Source of the DNA: Excoecaria cochinchinensis
Taxonomy: Eukaryota > Streptophyta > Magnoliopsida > Malpighiales > Euphorbiaceae
DNA: 64,000 nt
NCBI GenBank assembly: GCA_947683425.1
Contig: CANTUQ010000050.1
Coordinates: forward strand, 9,230,501 to 9,294,500
Reading direction: 5' to 3'
The notes beneath the pieces were generated by a model. That model worked only from the letters and a program-made list of their open reading frames with translations. It was not told the DNA's origin and did not search any database. Below, one piece after another: positions 44,990 to 58,107 of the stretch. The position numbers and the translations under genes were made by a program. Position 1 is the stretch's first letter; each line of letters starts with the position of its first letter.

Positions 44990-47900
44990 CTCCCTCCATT
45001 TTTTTTATTTGTCACTTTTCCTATTTTCACACAGATTAAGAAACATTAATTAAACCTAATTTTAGAATTAAATACAGTTAAAAATGACTAAATTGCCCTT
45101 ATTGTTATTACTCTCAAAATTGCTTAATTAATGAATTAATAATACACATGGGATTACAACATTTATTTTAAATCTATTTCCAAGGCAATATTTCGTACTC
45201 CCAATGTGTATTAACTTTTGTTTTCCCCCTCAAATTCATAATTACCTTTTGCAATTTCCTTCAAAAATATCGTAATCCCAATGTGTGGATTAACTTTTGT
45301 TTTCCCCTTCAGATTCATAATTACCTTTTGTTTTCCACTATAATTTTAACTATGCATATACTCAAATAAATTAATTCAAACTTTTCCCACCCAATAAATT
45401 TCTAAATTTTTTAATTCCCTCCAAAATATGTGGTATAAATAAAATTGTTAGAAGTGGGTATAAATAAAATTCAATATAGAAACTTAGAAAATGCCTTTAG
45501 AAATATATTTAAATGTGAGTGCAATACAATATGAAGTTGAAGTTGATAATGAAAAAGAAGAAGCACAAATTCAATTGCCAGATCTCAATGTTGATGTGAC
45601 GAGTTTTGATTTCGACCAAAATATCATCCTAAATTCTCCACCGGTTAATACTTCTTCATCAAATCATATTTTCCTAGATTTAAATAGTCAGCCATGTGTA
45701 GAAAACGGGATACAAGAACAATCACAAGATTCAATCATCAATACCGGTATGTTACCATCTCAAACTAAAATATTTTTATATTTTTTTTGTTCAAGCTGCT
45801 TTTTATTCAATGATTACCCGTTTAATAACAATATTCCTATATATGAAAGCAATCATAATATGTATTTAATTACAAAAAAAAAACTAATAATAATATTATC
45901 ATAATTTGTGGTAGCTAATGCAGGGCCCTGTAAATTATGGTATCAAATGGCCACTGTCAATTTTTCTTAGCTTCCATATTTAGAGTATTGTTTTAGATAG
46001 TGAAAGATTTAGAAGTCAGATATCAAAACAATATTTTTTTTACTTGTGCTGTAGTGTGAATTCATGAGTATAATAATAAATAAAATAACAAGAAGAAATA
46101 GTGCTAAATATTATTTGATTTGTGAGGCAATGCCTCAAATGAGATACTATATTAAGTAAATTTTTTCACGTAAGACAAGGTTATTTAGATTTTTTTTAAT
46201 AGTTTAACTTAAAAGTATTAAATTCAAAATTTTTACAGTTTATATGTTTAGGCAATTCATGGTTAGAAAATGATTCATAATTGTTTTTTTAATGATTCAT
46301 TTGTCAAATGATTTATAATTATTTTTTTAATGAGTATGCTTATGCTTTACATTTTCATTGTGTTTAATATATTTTTTTATTTCATTTTCAAATAAAAGAG
46401 AATAGTACTAGTGATAGTGCAAGCGGGCAACCAATAGATGTGAAGAAAATATTGAACAATGATGAACGCAAAGCTTTATATGAGAGATTATTGCAAAAAA
46501 GTGTGGATGGAAAATTAAAAAGGGGAGTGACAAAAATGGTGGCATTGGAGTTCTCAGTTTCTATGCGCACTATTCAACGAATTTGGAAACAATCCAAAAA
46601 TAGTGGCCCATTTGTTAATGTGTCTCATAAAAAGACAAACTGTGGTAGTAAAAGAGTTCAAATTGATAAGAATCGATTTCGTGAGATTCCTCTACATCAA
46701 CGAACAACTTTTGCCTCTTTAGCTTGTGCTATGAATATAAGCAAAACGACGTTATTCAAATATTTTAAATCAGGAGATATTCAACGTCATTCAAATGCCA
46801 TAAAACCGTATCTTAAGGAAGAAAATAAAAGACAACGATTGCAGTTTTGTATATCGATACTTGACAAAAATAGCTTATCACGTGATCCAAGCTTCGTCGG
46901 GATGTACAACATTATACATATTGATGAGAAGTGGTTTTATATGACAAAGAAATCTGAAACTTACTACTTGCTACCTGATGAAGAAGATCCAATTCGAACT
47001 TGTAAAAGTAAAAATTTTATTGGAAAAGTCATGTTTTTAGTTGCCATAGCTCGTCCAAGATTTGATGCACAAGGTAATGAGCTTTTCTTTGAAAAAATTG
47101 GGGTATTTCCTTTCGTCACCCATGAGCCAGCTAAGAGAACTAGTGCTATTAGAGTTGCAGGAACACTTGAGATGAAACCAATAACTGCAGTGAAAAGAGA
47201 AATTGTTAAGTCTTATTTGATTAAAAAGGTTTTGCCAGCTATCAAGTCAAAATGGCCAAGAGAAGATTTAGAATTTCTAATATATATTCAGCAAGACAAT
47301 GCAAGAACACATATTGATATAAATGATGCTGAATTTCGCCGAGTTGCTATAGAAGATGGATTTGATATTCGATTAATGTGCCAACCTGCTAACTCTCCGG
47401 ATTTAAATGTTCTTGATCTTGGATTTTTAATGGGATCCAATCCTTACAATATAAAGAGGCACCTAAAACTATTGATGAGCTCATTGATGCAGTTGTTAAG
47501 TCATTTCAAGCTTTTCCTTCAAGAAAATTTAATAATATATTTTTGACATTACAGATGTGCATGATCGAAATAATGAAAGTAAGAGGTTCTCACAAGTACA
47601 AAATTCAGCATTTGAAGAAAGCGACATTAGAAAAAGAAGGCCAGCTACCTACTCAAATGAAATGTGATCCCCATTTGGTGCAAGAAGTTCTCAACTATTT
47701 AAGTTAGCTTATTTATAATCTAACTATGTAGGGTAATTGGTAATATTTGATTTTTTTTAATGCAAAAAATGTTTCTATATATAGCCTAGATAGGTAAGGA
47801 GCATTACTTACCAATATTTTGTACTTATTTTGGAACACAATTTATTTTGTCATATGTTATTTTTCTTTTCTTTTTTTTTTCATGCAGGATAAATAAAGAT

Positions 47901-48997
47901 CACGCTATTAGGAGATTATTTTTGATAAACCACTGAATTTATTTCATACCTATAATAGTTATTTGTGCTTTTATTTTTATTTCATCAAACTATATTAAAA
48001 AAATATGCTTTGAAATAGAACTAGAGAAGTAATAAAAATTAAGTAAATAAAAGTTATTAATGACATTTTTCTGCAAAAGGAGACGAATTAATCAAAATTA
48101 AGAGAAATACTGCCATTCATATATATGTTCCATAATCCTAAAACACATTGTAATTAGTCAAATTAAGCTTACAACTAAATGATATAAAATATTATGATTA
48201 AACTAATAAAATATAAATTACTCCCTTCTTTACATATGCCTTCTTCGCGTATGCCTTTGCAAAATATAAACTAATAAAATTATTTGATTGAAAAAGGTGT
48301 CACAAGAGTCAAAGGGAGGGTTACTTTTTGTTTGTGGTGGAGAATACTCTTCCTTTTTCAAGTATTACTTTTTCCAGTATTCTTCTTCTCATATTACCCA
48401 TTCATATCTTCACTACTTTCTAAAGATGGAGCAAGCCACGATGAAGTTGGAGGATGCAACCATGGAGGTGGAGGAGACGGTGTTCTCGTGGAGGTGCCGC
48501 CGGCGAGGAGACTAAAGCTCAGAAGATAAATTTTCAACATATCTTTGACTGTTTGCTTGATTTCCTCTTCCAATATATATCTGTTGAATTTCTATTTTGT
48601 CAAAAATTTTATCTTCTCTATTGGGTAATTTATTCAAATCAAACTCACGAGGTAGAGGTTTATTCAAATCAAAATCTAACATTTTTTTTCTTTTTTTTTT
48701 CATTAGAAGTAATTTTTGATTTGGAATTTAAACTGGTAGAGTTTTGTTCTTTGCTCATTTTTTTTCATAAATTTATGGAAAAAATCTTTAATTTATAAAC
48801 TCTACTTTTGAAGGGATGAATATCGGGAAAAGGAAGAGATCAATATGAATTAAGATTGAATTAATTGATGTGTAATTTCCAAAACAAGGATAAAATTGGA
48901 AAATTAAAATTATTGCTGCATTTAATCTCTCTAAAACGTCAAATAAATAGAATATGAGTGATTCTCAAAAACGACTTGTATTTGAGAATGGAGGGAG
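44990..48997 (+). mobile_element. Mariner-like element (plant MLE), nearly complete
   Basis: Ends CTCCCTCCATTTTTTTTATT (left) and complement of AATGGAGGGAG (right), giving identical outer 11 bases CTCCCTCCATT, flanked by TA on both sides (44988-44989 and 48998-48999), the mariner target duplication. The CTCCCTCC start is typical of plant mariner and Stowaway ends. It contains a two-exon transposase gene. The size (4008 bp) fits autonomous plant MLEs. 47708-48990 is non-coding, AT-rich, with a small GC patch near 48450-48510. Confidence 0.92.
45491..47707 (+). pseudogene. Mariner-like transposase (DD39D), one-base frameshift near the third Asp
   Basis: Exon 1 45491-45746 (start MPLEIYLNVSAIQYEVEVD) and exon 2 from 46399, joined in phase across a 652 bp GT-AG intron. 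An HTH region (GVTKMVALEFSVSMRTIQRI) is followed by the catalytic core: first Asp in IHIDEKWFY, second in IQQDNARTH, third in NVLDLGF with 39 residues between second and third, the plant DD39D signature. Just after LDLGF one T appears to be missing in a T-run near 47424-47430. One frame over, the usual C-terminus follows (EAPKTIDELIDAVVKSF, GQLPTQMKCDPHLVQE) to a TAG at 47705-47707. The shift replaces about 90 C-terminal residues, so the protein is probably inactive unless the base is a sequencing error. Confidence 0.9.
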
Positions 48998-48999
48998 TA

Positions 49000-49545
49000 A
49001 CTTTCTTTCCACTCTCTTCGGATCTTGGCCTACACTCCAATAAATGCACTAACTTTGATACAAAAGCTGCATGTGCAAGTATATAATTTTTTTAAATTTA
49101 CTGTTCTAAAATCAAAGTGAAAAATCCATAGATAAACTCAAATACGCAATTATTTGTATTATTATTAGTGTTATATAGAACCAATTTATTTGCAATTTCT
49201 TTTTCTTAACTGAAATTATTTGAAATTCCAAAGTAAATATGTTTGTGTTATTTCTTGATTTAAATGATAAATATATATTTGTCGAAAATTGAAAACATAT
49301 AATTAATTATTTATTTAAAAGGTACAAACATTTATTTAATAAAAAATGTTTTTAACTTCAAAATACTTTTTTCATCTTCCTTTTTATCTTTTGGTTTTTG
49401 TTTCTTCCAATTAATGCCAATTAGTTATTATTGATCTATTTAATGTAATAAATACTTATTATTGTGAAAATTGATCTAAAATATTCTTATCGTGGATAAC
49501 TAATTTTATTTTTAATTAAACTCTAAATTTATTAGTATTATATTT
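49000..49545. other. AT-rich spacer between the mariner element and Copia-E
   Basis: No gene, repeat family or regulatory element is recognised. Confidence 0.5.
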
Positions 49546-49969
49546 TGAAGGGAAAATAAAAGAAGAAATTAATTGAGGTAACAATAAAAGATTGATACCT
49601 ACTTATTGTAGCGCAGAAATCTCGTTGCAGAAGCGATACAACGATTTCCTTTTATTTGGTCACCGGTCTGGCTATTACCTACTCGGGATAAGAGCAGCTA
49701 GATCACAATCTAAGAGCCCCTGTAAGATTAACACAATAAATCGTGAGTGGGAACGAGCAACCTTACGGCGTATACGTTTTCTCGTTACCAAATAATAAGG
49801 ATCTCACCTCTATTTATAGAGATCCTAAAGGTTAGAAACTTATCTCTAATCTAACTCAGAATTCTTCCTGAGATAGGATTTGGTAAACTTTATCAGATTA
49901 AATTACTCAATTTAATCTGGATTGGAACTCAATCCATTAAAGAGTCATGGGCGCATCCCAACTCTATCA
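49546..49969 (-). repeat. 3' LTR of Copia-E
   Basis: 424 bp, collinear with 60178-60601 and with the Copia-A LTR at 375-808. Confidence 0.93.
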
Positions 49970-50446
49970 TCTCCCACTCGCACATGACGGAATACATTTT
50001 ATTTATAATCTTCAGTTATACAGGCTAATAAATTTTGTGACCAGCATACTTCGAGAGCACTATAGCTATACACCTGTTAGGGATATATAGCTTCTCGAAA
50101 AAGGCGATCCTTTTATTTCACGTATGCCTAACCCTAGACGACCTTCTCACAATCACTGTTTTAAGTTATGATCTCATAAAATATCATTCGTGTTCACTAT
50201 TATGTTTCTACTCATAGAAACGATAATAGACAAGTCGGTGAACCACGAACTCTTATGAATGTGATCAAAAGGTTATCTTCCCCTCTTACTATATGCCATC
50301 CATCATGATTCAACTCGCCTTTCTAGTTAGATTCTTCAGGCCTAAATTTTTCCCAGACCTCTTGAAAACTAACCAAGCTAGCCACATTGAACCATACTTT
50401 AGGGATAAGTTAAGGGTTCTAAGGGTCAAAATATAAATAGGGTCTC

Positions 50447-53336
50447 TGTGACGCACACCGGTCGCCCAGCAAGGGCCCTCACTTTTGAATCCGCCTTTGG
50501 GATTTGAGGTATTGGTTTGCGTCTTTTGATCATGGACGCCATGAGACATCATCGGTGTGTTCCTCCCAATAGAACATTAGGGAGAACACCCTAGTCTAAT
50601 GACGCCTAAAGGCACCTTTGAGGTATTTGGAGTCGCCACCCAATTTGCAAGAAATTGGGAAAAGTCTCTCACCTCTAACAGTCTAAACCAGAGATTCTGT
50701 GTTCGAAACTTTCATCTTATTTATGCTTTGGTTAATTATAAATGAGTTTTTAATCTCTCAAAATTATATCTCTCATTTCACGCGATCAATGCATTTAAAA
50801 TTAAAGGCGCAATGAAAGCATGTAAAGAAAAAGCAATAAAAGCGATAAATGAGGTAAATAAGGAAAGCGATAAATGAAAGCGGTAAACACCCAAGCACAC
50901 AATTACAAAGGAAATAGGGGCGGAATACAACCCCAATAAAAGAAGATTAAAGGTGTGAATGGGGACATAATACAATCCCCTAAAAATAAATAAAGTTGCC
51001 CCAAAATTAAATACAAGGGCCCAAAAGGATAAAAAAAGACATAAATTTAAAACACTCGCACAAAAATCAAAATAAAAAGACATGCGTAAATTGGGGCATT
51101 TATTTTAGGAACTTTGGTTCCTTCGTGCCTATTATAAGGTTTGGGAACGTTGGTTCCTTTGCGTTTACTTAAAGAAAGTTCGAAGAGTCGTTTTGATTGT
51201 TTGGACGAAAACCGGGATGAGTGATCCCATTTTTGGAGAAAATTTGACTCTTCATTTTATTGTGATATTTTTCATTACTTGGCTAAAATGAGGGACATTG
51301 GTCCCAATTTTATTAATGAAAAATTCAATTTGATTGTAAAAGTATTTTTGTGACTTTTTATCTCACGCGTGCAAAAATGAAATAAAATATTTACAAATAA
51401 ACACATAACACATAAAGAGGGGGTTGAAAAGGTCTCACCCAATCGAAGTGTCCATCTACACATTGTGACCCATCCGGGGAGTTACGGGACGCTCACATAA
51501 CCCGATTCAAGTCAATTCTCAGACAAAAATTAATATCAAAAATATTAGTAAACATTCCAAGCAAATCAATTGAAGAAACGTAAGATATAATAGTAAAAAA
51601 AATAACAATAATGTGACAATCAACAAGCATAAGACAAATACACAATGATAATGGTGAAAACATAATATTAATAATAATGAGAATAATAATAATAATAACA
51701 ATAATCAGAATGATAATAATAATGTTAACAGGATGTTAGTGGCAACTAATATGACAATAATAATACTAATTCTAATAATAATACTGATGATGTAAATAAT
51801 AATACAACATAATAATGTTAATATTAATGATAACGATAATAATATGCAAAAAGCGACAATAATAATAATGATAATAGAGGCATGAAATAAGCACATATTA
51901 AGTAGTGGCAAAGTGAAAAGGCAACAGTGGCATAATATCAAGTAATAACTAATAATAGCATTATGCAATGACTAAATATGACACAATAATAAAGACGAAG
52001 ATAACAATAATAGGAGAGAAATGGCAATGGAAATCACAGAAAAATAAATTAAAATCATGAACAGATTCCAACAGTAACTAATTTGAAGAAAATATTAGAC
52101 AAATATCATGATATTAATAGCAAAAAGGAGACATTCACAACAATAAATAAATACTATACAAATAAACAAGCAAAATTGGTCCAAGTGTTTACCCTCAGAG
52201 TGTAGATTAGAAAATGAGGTGCCTCGGATAATGCCCTTGCCGGAGCTTCGATGAGAAAAAAAAATCAGAAAAATATCGAAGAAGAAAATGGAATTTTAGA
52301 CTAAAAATTAGAGGAAATATTTGCGGAAAAAGTTTGCAAGACAAAGAAATTGATGCTTTCTTTTATTTGAGATGATTTCCTGATTGAAAGATGTTGGAGA
52401 AGAAAAACTCTGGTTGAAAAAAATCAAAATCAAAGTTTTTTTTTTTAGATCGAAGAAAGTCCCCTGTTCTTAGAGAGGAGACAGAGAAAAATCCTTTTTA
52501 ATAAAATTTTGCCGTCCTCAAAAAATGAGTATCCCATCCTCATTTGATTAGCTGGGCTTTACCAAAATGGAGAAGGACAGATGATCCTTTAATTTTCTGT
52601 TGATCGAAAATAACACAAAATGGTGAAAAAATCGAATAGAAAATCAGTCTGAAAATAGCAGAATAGAGTGAAAACGATGGCCGCCGCCTGGAGAGGGGCG
52701 AAACACGAGTGCCAGGGACAATTGCGCGCGTGGGATAGCACAGAGGGACACACGTGGTGTCCCTCATACGCGCGCCAACGGCAGGTGGCCGCGCGGTGGC
52801 CAAGTGGCCACCACGCGGCCACTTTGGCCTAACAATAGAATTGGCCGCGTGATGGCAAAGGCCATCACGCGGCCAACAAAATGTAAAGTGGCCATAATGG
52901 CCACTTTACCAAGTTTTTAAAATTAATTTAATTAATTTTTTTTAAATCTTTTAAATTCTTTTTCTTAAATTTTTTTCCAGTTAAATTAATTAACTAATTT
53001 AATTAATTTAATTCAACTAAATTAAGTAACTAATTTAATTTTTCTTTTCAATTAAATCACTTAATTAATTTAATTTAATTCAATTAAACTAATTATCTAA
53101 TTTAATTCCCCCTCCCTTTTTTTTTTAAGAAAACAAAAAAAAAACTCCCCAATAATATTATTTTGGAATTAATTCAATTAATTAATTAACATTTTTATGA
53201 TAATATATTTTTATTTAAAAATAATGAGGGTCTCGACAAGGGAAACATCATTTTCGACACCTCTGCCTATAAGCCGATATCATTCTTATCATCGGGTAAT
53301 TGTGATCTTGGACCGCCTCGGGACCCGGTGTCTACA
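50447..53336 (-). mobile_element. Gypsy-type solo LTR nested in Copia-E
   Basis: A 2890 bp insert starting TGTGACGCACACCGG and ending CCCGGTGTCTACA, with target duplication GTCTC at 50442-50446 and 53337-53341. The empty site is seen in Copia-A (about 1280, GGTCTCACAATAG). Minus-strand orientation is taken from TGTAGACACCGGGTC, a common start of large plant Gypsy LTRs. It also has TTTGGAGTCGCCACCCAATT, a motif I associate with such LTRs. No gag-pol is inside, so it is a solo LTR left by recombination. Open frames at 51519-51968 come from AAT-rich repeats. Confidence 0.88.
52700..52910. repeat. Stacked GC-rich hairpins in the solo LTR
   Basis: TTGGCCGCGTGATGGC (52841-52856) and its exact complement (52861-52876) around a 4-base loop, then GTAAAGTGGCCAT / ATGGCCACTTTAC (52883-52895 and 52897-52909) around one base. 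CGCGGCCAC and GTGGCCAC motifs repeat upstream. A GC island in AT-rich DNA. Confidence 0.85.
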
Positions 53337-53984
53337 GTCTCACAATAGGAAAAGTTGAGATCAATAGTATTTAAATTTCCATCCCTTTGGTCACTTAAGT
53401 ACACACGGTATAAAACATGTGTTATGGTGTTCTTTCCTTCCCTTAAAAGAGCGCATGTCTCACATTTTAAATAATGTATATAAAAAACACCATACAGAAA
53501 CTTAAGGTTGCGATGCACCGAAGCACTCAACTTTAGTTCGCTTATTTAAGAACTACTTCTGGCTTTTAAGACAGAACATGGTAGTTACATATAACTAACC
53601 ATCGGATACTATACGATCCTAATTTGGATCTCAATCCAAAACATACAACCTCATGTATGACTTTATCTCGCGCCTTAACAAGACATATCTTGTAATTTCT
53701 GCAAAACGGTACTTTTATTTTGAACAGGCTCTCGATCATACTCATTTGCTCAAAAATCGCCTCATCTTAGTCTTTATCAACTCATTGACAAAACTAAGGC
53801 AAACACCCTTGTGAGTGGGCTACTTCTCTATCTGACATGCTCCAACTCAAACAAATAACAGTAAGTGTTTACACATTAAACATTTACACTCATGTATTGC
53901 CAACAATGAACTTTATTATTATTCACAAATAATAATGTTAAGAGATTACAATAAAGTTAGTACACATCAAATTCTACGCAAACC

Positions 53985-56900
53985 CTAAAATCTAATGTGT
54001 CTCTCAAACACATCTTTAGTTACAGGTTTAGTCAACGGATCTGCAATCATATCATGCGTAGATATGTACTGTAAGTTCACATCTCCCCATGCAACTATAT
54101 CTCTTATATAATGATACTTAATATCAATATGCTTAGTCCTACTATGAAATTTCGGATTTTTTATGTAAGCTATCGACAATTAACTGTCGCTATAGACTGT
54201 CACTCGTTCCTCTGAGGTAGTTACTCTTAAATGGTCCATTAACCATTTCAGCCAAACTGCCTCTTGTACTGCAGCTGCGGAAGCTACAAATTCAGCTTCC
54301 ATTGTTGATAAGGCTACACAAGTTTGTTTCTTGCTACTCCATGAGATGGCACCCTTGCCAAGCAAGAATATGAAACCTAAAGTGGATTTCCTCTCGTCCA
54401 TATCTCCAGCCCAATCAGCATTAGTGTATCCTCTCAATTGCAGATCTTTGCCTTGATAACAGAGAGAATAATCTGTTGTACCTTTGAAGTATCTAAGTAT
54501 CCTCTTAACTGCTTTCCAATGTGCTTCGCTCGGGTTAGATTGATATCTACTTGCCATGCCCACTGCATAACAAATATCAGGTCTCGTACACAATATTGCA
54601 TACATAAGACTACCCACGGCACTGGTATAATGAACATTTCTCATACGTTCCACTTTGTCTGGAATCTTAGGACACATCTCTTTGCTAAGAAACCGATTCT
54701 TGGCAATGGGGCAGTCTATGGGTTTGCAGTTCTTCATATTGAATCATTCAAGGACTTTGTTGATATATGTCTCTTGTGAAAGGGACAACAACCTTCTCGA
54801 ATGATCTCTTGAAATCTTAACTCCAAGAATGAAGTCTGCATTACCCATATCTTTCATTTCAAAGTTGGACGATAACCAATCTTTGATTTGATTTACGTAC
54901 TCTTTATCATTTCCAGCTATTAGTATGTCGTCAACATACAATATTAAAATGACAAAATTATTTTCAGAGCTTTTATTATACACGCAATGGTCTTCATCAA
55001 TCATGTTGAACCCATTCGACATGATTGTTTCATGAAATCTCAAATACCATTATCGCGAAGACTGTTTAAGGCCATAGATTGATCTTTTCAATCGGCAAAC
55101 CTTATGTTCGCTGCCTTTTTCGATGGAACCTACATGTTGTTTCATGTATATTTCTTCATTTAGTTCTCCATTGAGAAAAGCAGTCTTTACATCCATTTGA
55201 TATAGCTCTAGGTCTAAACTCGCCACTATAGCAAGAATTAACCTTATAGACGTAAATCTCACAATAGGGGAGAAAGTCTCCTCATAGTCAATCATTTCCT
55301 GCTGTGTAAACCCCTTAGCGACTAGCCGAGCTTTATATCTTTCGATACTGCCATCAGCTTTTTGCTTCACCTTGAGAATCCATTTATTCCCAATCAGTTT
55401 GCATTCTTCAGGTAGATCAACCAGTTCCCAAACACGGTTTAATCTCATAGAAGCCATTTCTTCTTCCATTGCATTGATCCATTTTTCGTTAGTTGGGCTT
55501 GAGAAGGCCTCTTTGATATTTTTAGGCTCTTCCTCGTCTTGTGGGGTAATCAAAAGGGCCTCATTCAAACCTTCAATCTCAAATCGTCGGCGAGGAACAC
55601 TCATCCTTTTAGATTTATCCAGTTTCGAATCTTGATAAACATGTCTCATATATTCATCGTAATTCGGAATACTCCCACTGGGGCCATGCTCCATACTCCC
55701 ACTGGAGTCAGGAATGCTCCCACTCAAATCAGGGTCTCGAATATCTGGATCATGTAGAGGACGAAGATCTTAACCTTCTTCCTCTAATTTCCTCCCACTC
55801 AGATGGAGTGATCCTGATGGTTCATATTCCTGAGTTTCATAGATAGTGAAATCTTGATTCATTTTGCCCAATTTTGGAAACTCATTTTCCAAGAATATGA
55901 TGTCTCGTGATTCAAATTCAGTTACTGAACCATCCTCTTGCTCACCCATGAATGCGTATCCTTTTGATATTTCAGAATATCTCACAAAGATACTCTTTTT
56001 ACCTCTTGGTCCCAATTTACCAAATTTACTAGAGGTATCATGGACGTAAGCAGCACAACCCCAAGGTCGTAGATGGCTTAGGTCAGGCTGCCGACCAGTC
56101 CACAACTCATAAGGTATGAATGTGACAGATTTTGAGGGCACATGGTTTAGAACATATGTGGCAGTTAATAAAGCAACTCCCCAATAGGAGATAGGCAAAT
56201 TTGCCTCTACCATCATAGATCTAACCATATCAAGGAGAGTTCTATTTCTCCTTTCCGCAATACTGTTTTGTTGTGGAGTTCTGGGAATGGAAAACTGATG
56301 TTCAATCCCTTTTTTATCACATAAAACTTTAAATTCATCTGAAAGATATTCCCGACCTCGGTCAGTTCTTAAAGCTTTGATATTTTTATCTAATTGATTC
56401 TCAACTAAGTTCATAAAAGTTTTGAAGTAACTCAATGCTTCTGACTTGTGAGAAATTAAGTAGACATGACCATACCTTATATAGTCATCTATAAATGTGA
56501 TGAAGTAGTAGGCCCCATGCCTTGCCCTCACATTTATTGGACCGCAAACGTTAGAATGTATTAATTGCAATGAAAATTTAGCTCTAGTTCCTTTTCTGAA
56601 CGGTTTTCTAACTAGTTTTCCTTTAAGACAATGCTCACAGGTAGGTAATTCGACCTCATTCAAATCACCTAGTAAACCAGTTTTGGCTAACCGACTCATT
56701 CGATTTTGTCCAATATGGTTTAATCTAGCATGCCATAATTTCACATGATTCTCATTATTATGTGAAGTAGAAGAGATTAAAGAAAAACTATTTTTATTCA
56801 TAAAGTTAGGATCGATATCCAAAACAATGAAATTGTTCGAAATAAAACCAAAACCATAATAAACATCATCCAAACATAAGCGCACACTGTCATCTTTAAA

Positions 56901-58107
56901 GTGTAAATCAAAACCAAGTTTTAATAACACAAGAACAGAAACTAAATTTCTACGAATATCTGGAGCATAAAGCACACCATATAGGAGCAAAATTCGGCCT
57001 TTGCGTAAGACTAATCTACACGCACCAATCTCTCGAACCGGCACTCTTGCATCGTTTCCCACATATATATATTTTGCTCCATTTGGTATTCGCCGGAATT
57101 CTACAAAGGCATCTCGATCCTTTGCTACATGGTCCGTTGCTCCTGAACCCATAAAGGATGAAATTCAGTTAGTAATATAGAACTAGATACACAAATATCA
57201 CTCACTCTTGAGTTAGAAAAGTGTAACTGATTGGGCACGGTGCAGTCTCTTGTATATTGTCCTTTCTGTTGGCAGTTAAAATATTTCACTTTTGAAATAT
57301 TTATCTTTGTCTTGCCTTTGGACCTCTTAGAATTCTGTTCCTTCTTCTGCCTTTTATTTTTCTTGGCAGGTTCTTTATCCCGACCTTTGAAGCCCTTCCT
57401 TTTTTCTAGTTTGAACTCATCCCACCAGAACGGGACTGTGCCATATGCACTTCGGCATTGACCGTAATCGATGCCAATCTGTCCTCTTTAAGCTCCAGGT
57501 AACGTGCGACATCCTCAAATGTCTTTACACTGTCCATATGAGTCAGTTGCATTTTCATATGCTCCCAACTCTTGGGTAAGGAACGGATGACAACTTGGAC
57601 CTGCTGCTCGTCGGTCAACTTATGACCATATTCACTAAGCTCACTCATCATGTTTTCCATCTCCCTGAGATGTTTTCGCATAGAATGATCAGCTCTCTTC
57701 TGATAAGTATCAAATTTGATCGTCAAAGATCGGAGTTTAGTTAGAGTCACTCCTTCAAACTTCTCCCGCAAAGCGATCCACAGATCCATTGCATTTTGAT
57801 ACTTGCGGAATTGCTCAGTTATATCATCCTCCATAGGACTCAGCAGGATGATACGAGCAGTGGAATTCTTCTTCTTTCATGCCAAATAGACATCTCGGTC
57901 CCACCTATACTGGGCCGTATTGCCATCCTCAGGTTCAGCCATAACCGAACTTAAGGTTTCGAGAGCCTCTTGCTCCTCAAGTACATATTGGATCTTTATA
58001 CTCCAGATTTCATAATTGTCGCCATTCAATTTCAAATCTTTGTTTAATTCAGCGATAATTGATTTGGAAGCAGATGCCATTTGTATCCTCTGATTCAAAT
58101 GGAACAA
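53985..58107 (-). pseudogene. Copia-E gag-pol, interrupted
   Basis: Gag starts near 58078-58107 (MASASKSIIAELNKDLKLNG) and is shifted near 57834-57877. The knuckle near 57240-57300 reads YFNCQQKGQYTRDC, with the first Cys and the His lost. Protease and integrase form one long piece, 57152-55770 (WHARLNHIGQNRMSRL, FITFIDDYIRYGHV, NSIAERRNRT). RT pieces follow at 55727-55050 and 55043-54744 (LILYVDDILIAGND), and RNase H at 54737-53985 (NADWAGDMDERKSTLGFIF). Four or five breaks in all, so it is inactive but less decayed than Copia-D. Confidence 0.9.

Noticed and set aside
48284..48798. Overlapping frames of 75-114 codons at the 3' side of the mariner element
   Set aside because: No family resemblance, mutually overlapping, and lying in the non-coding part of the element.
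51519..51968. Leu/Ile-rich minus-strand frames resembling membrane proteins
   Set aside because: Produced by AAT/GAT-rich microsatellite-like DNA inside the solo LTR.
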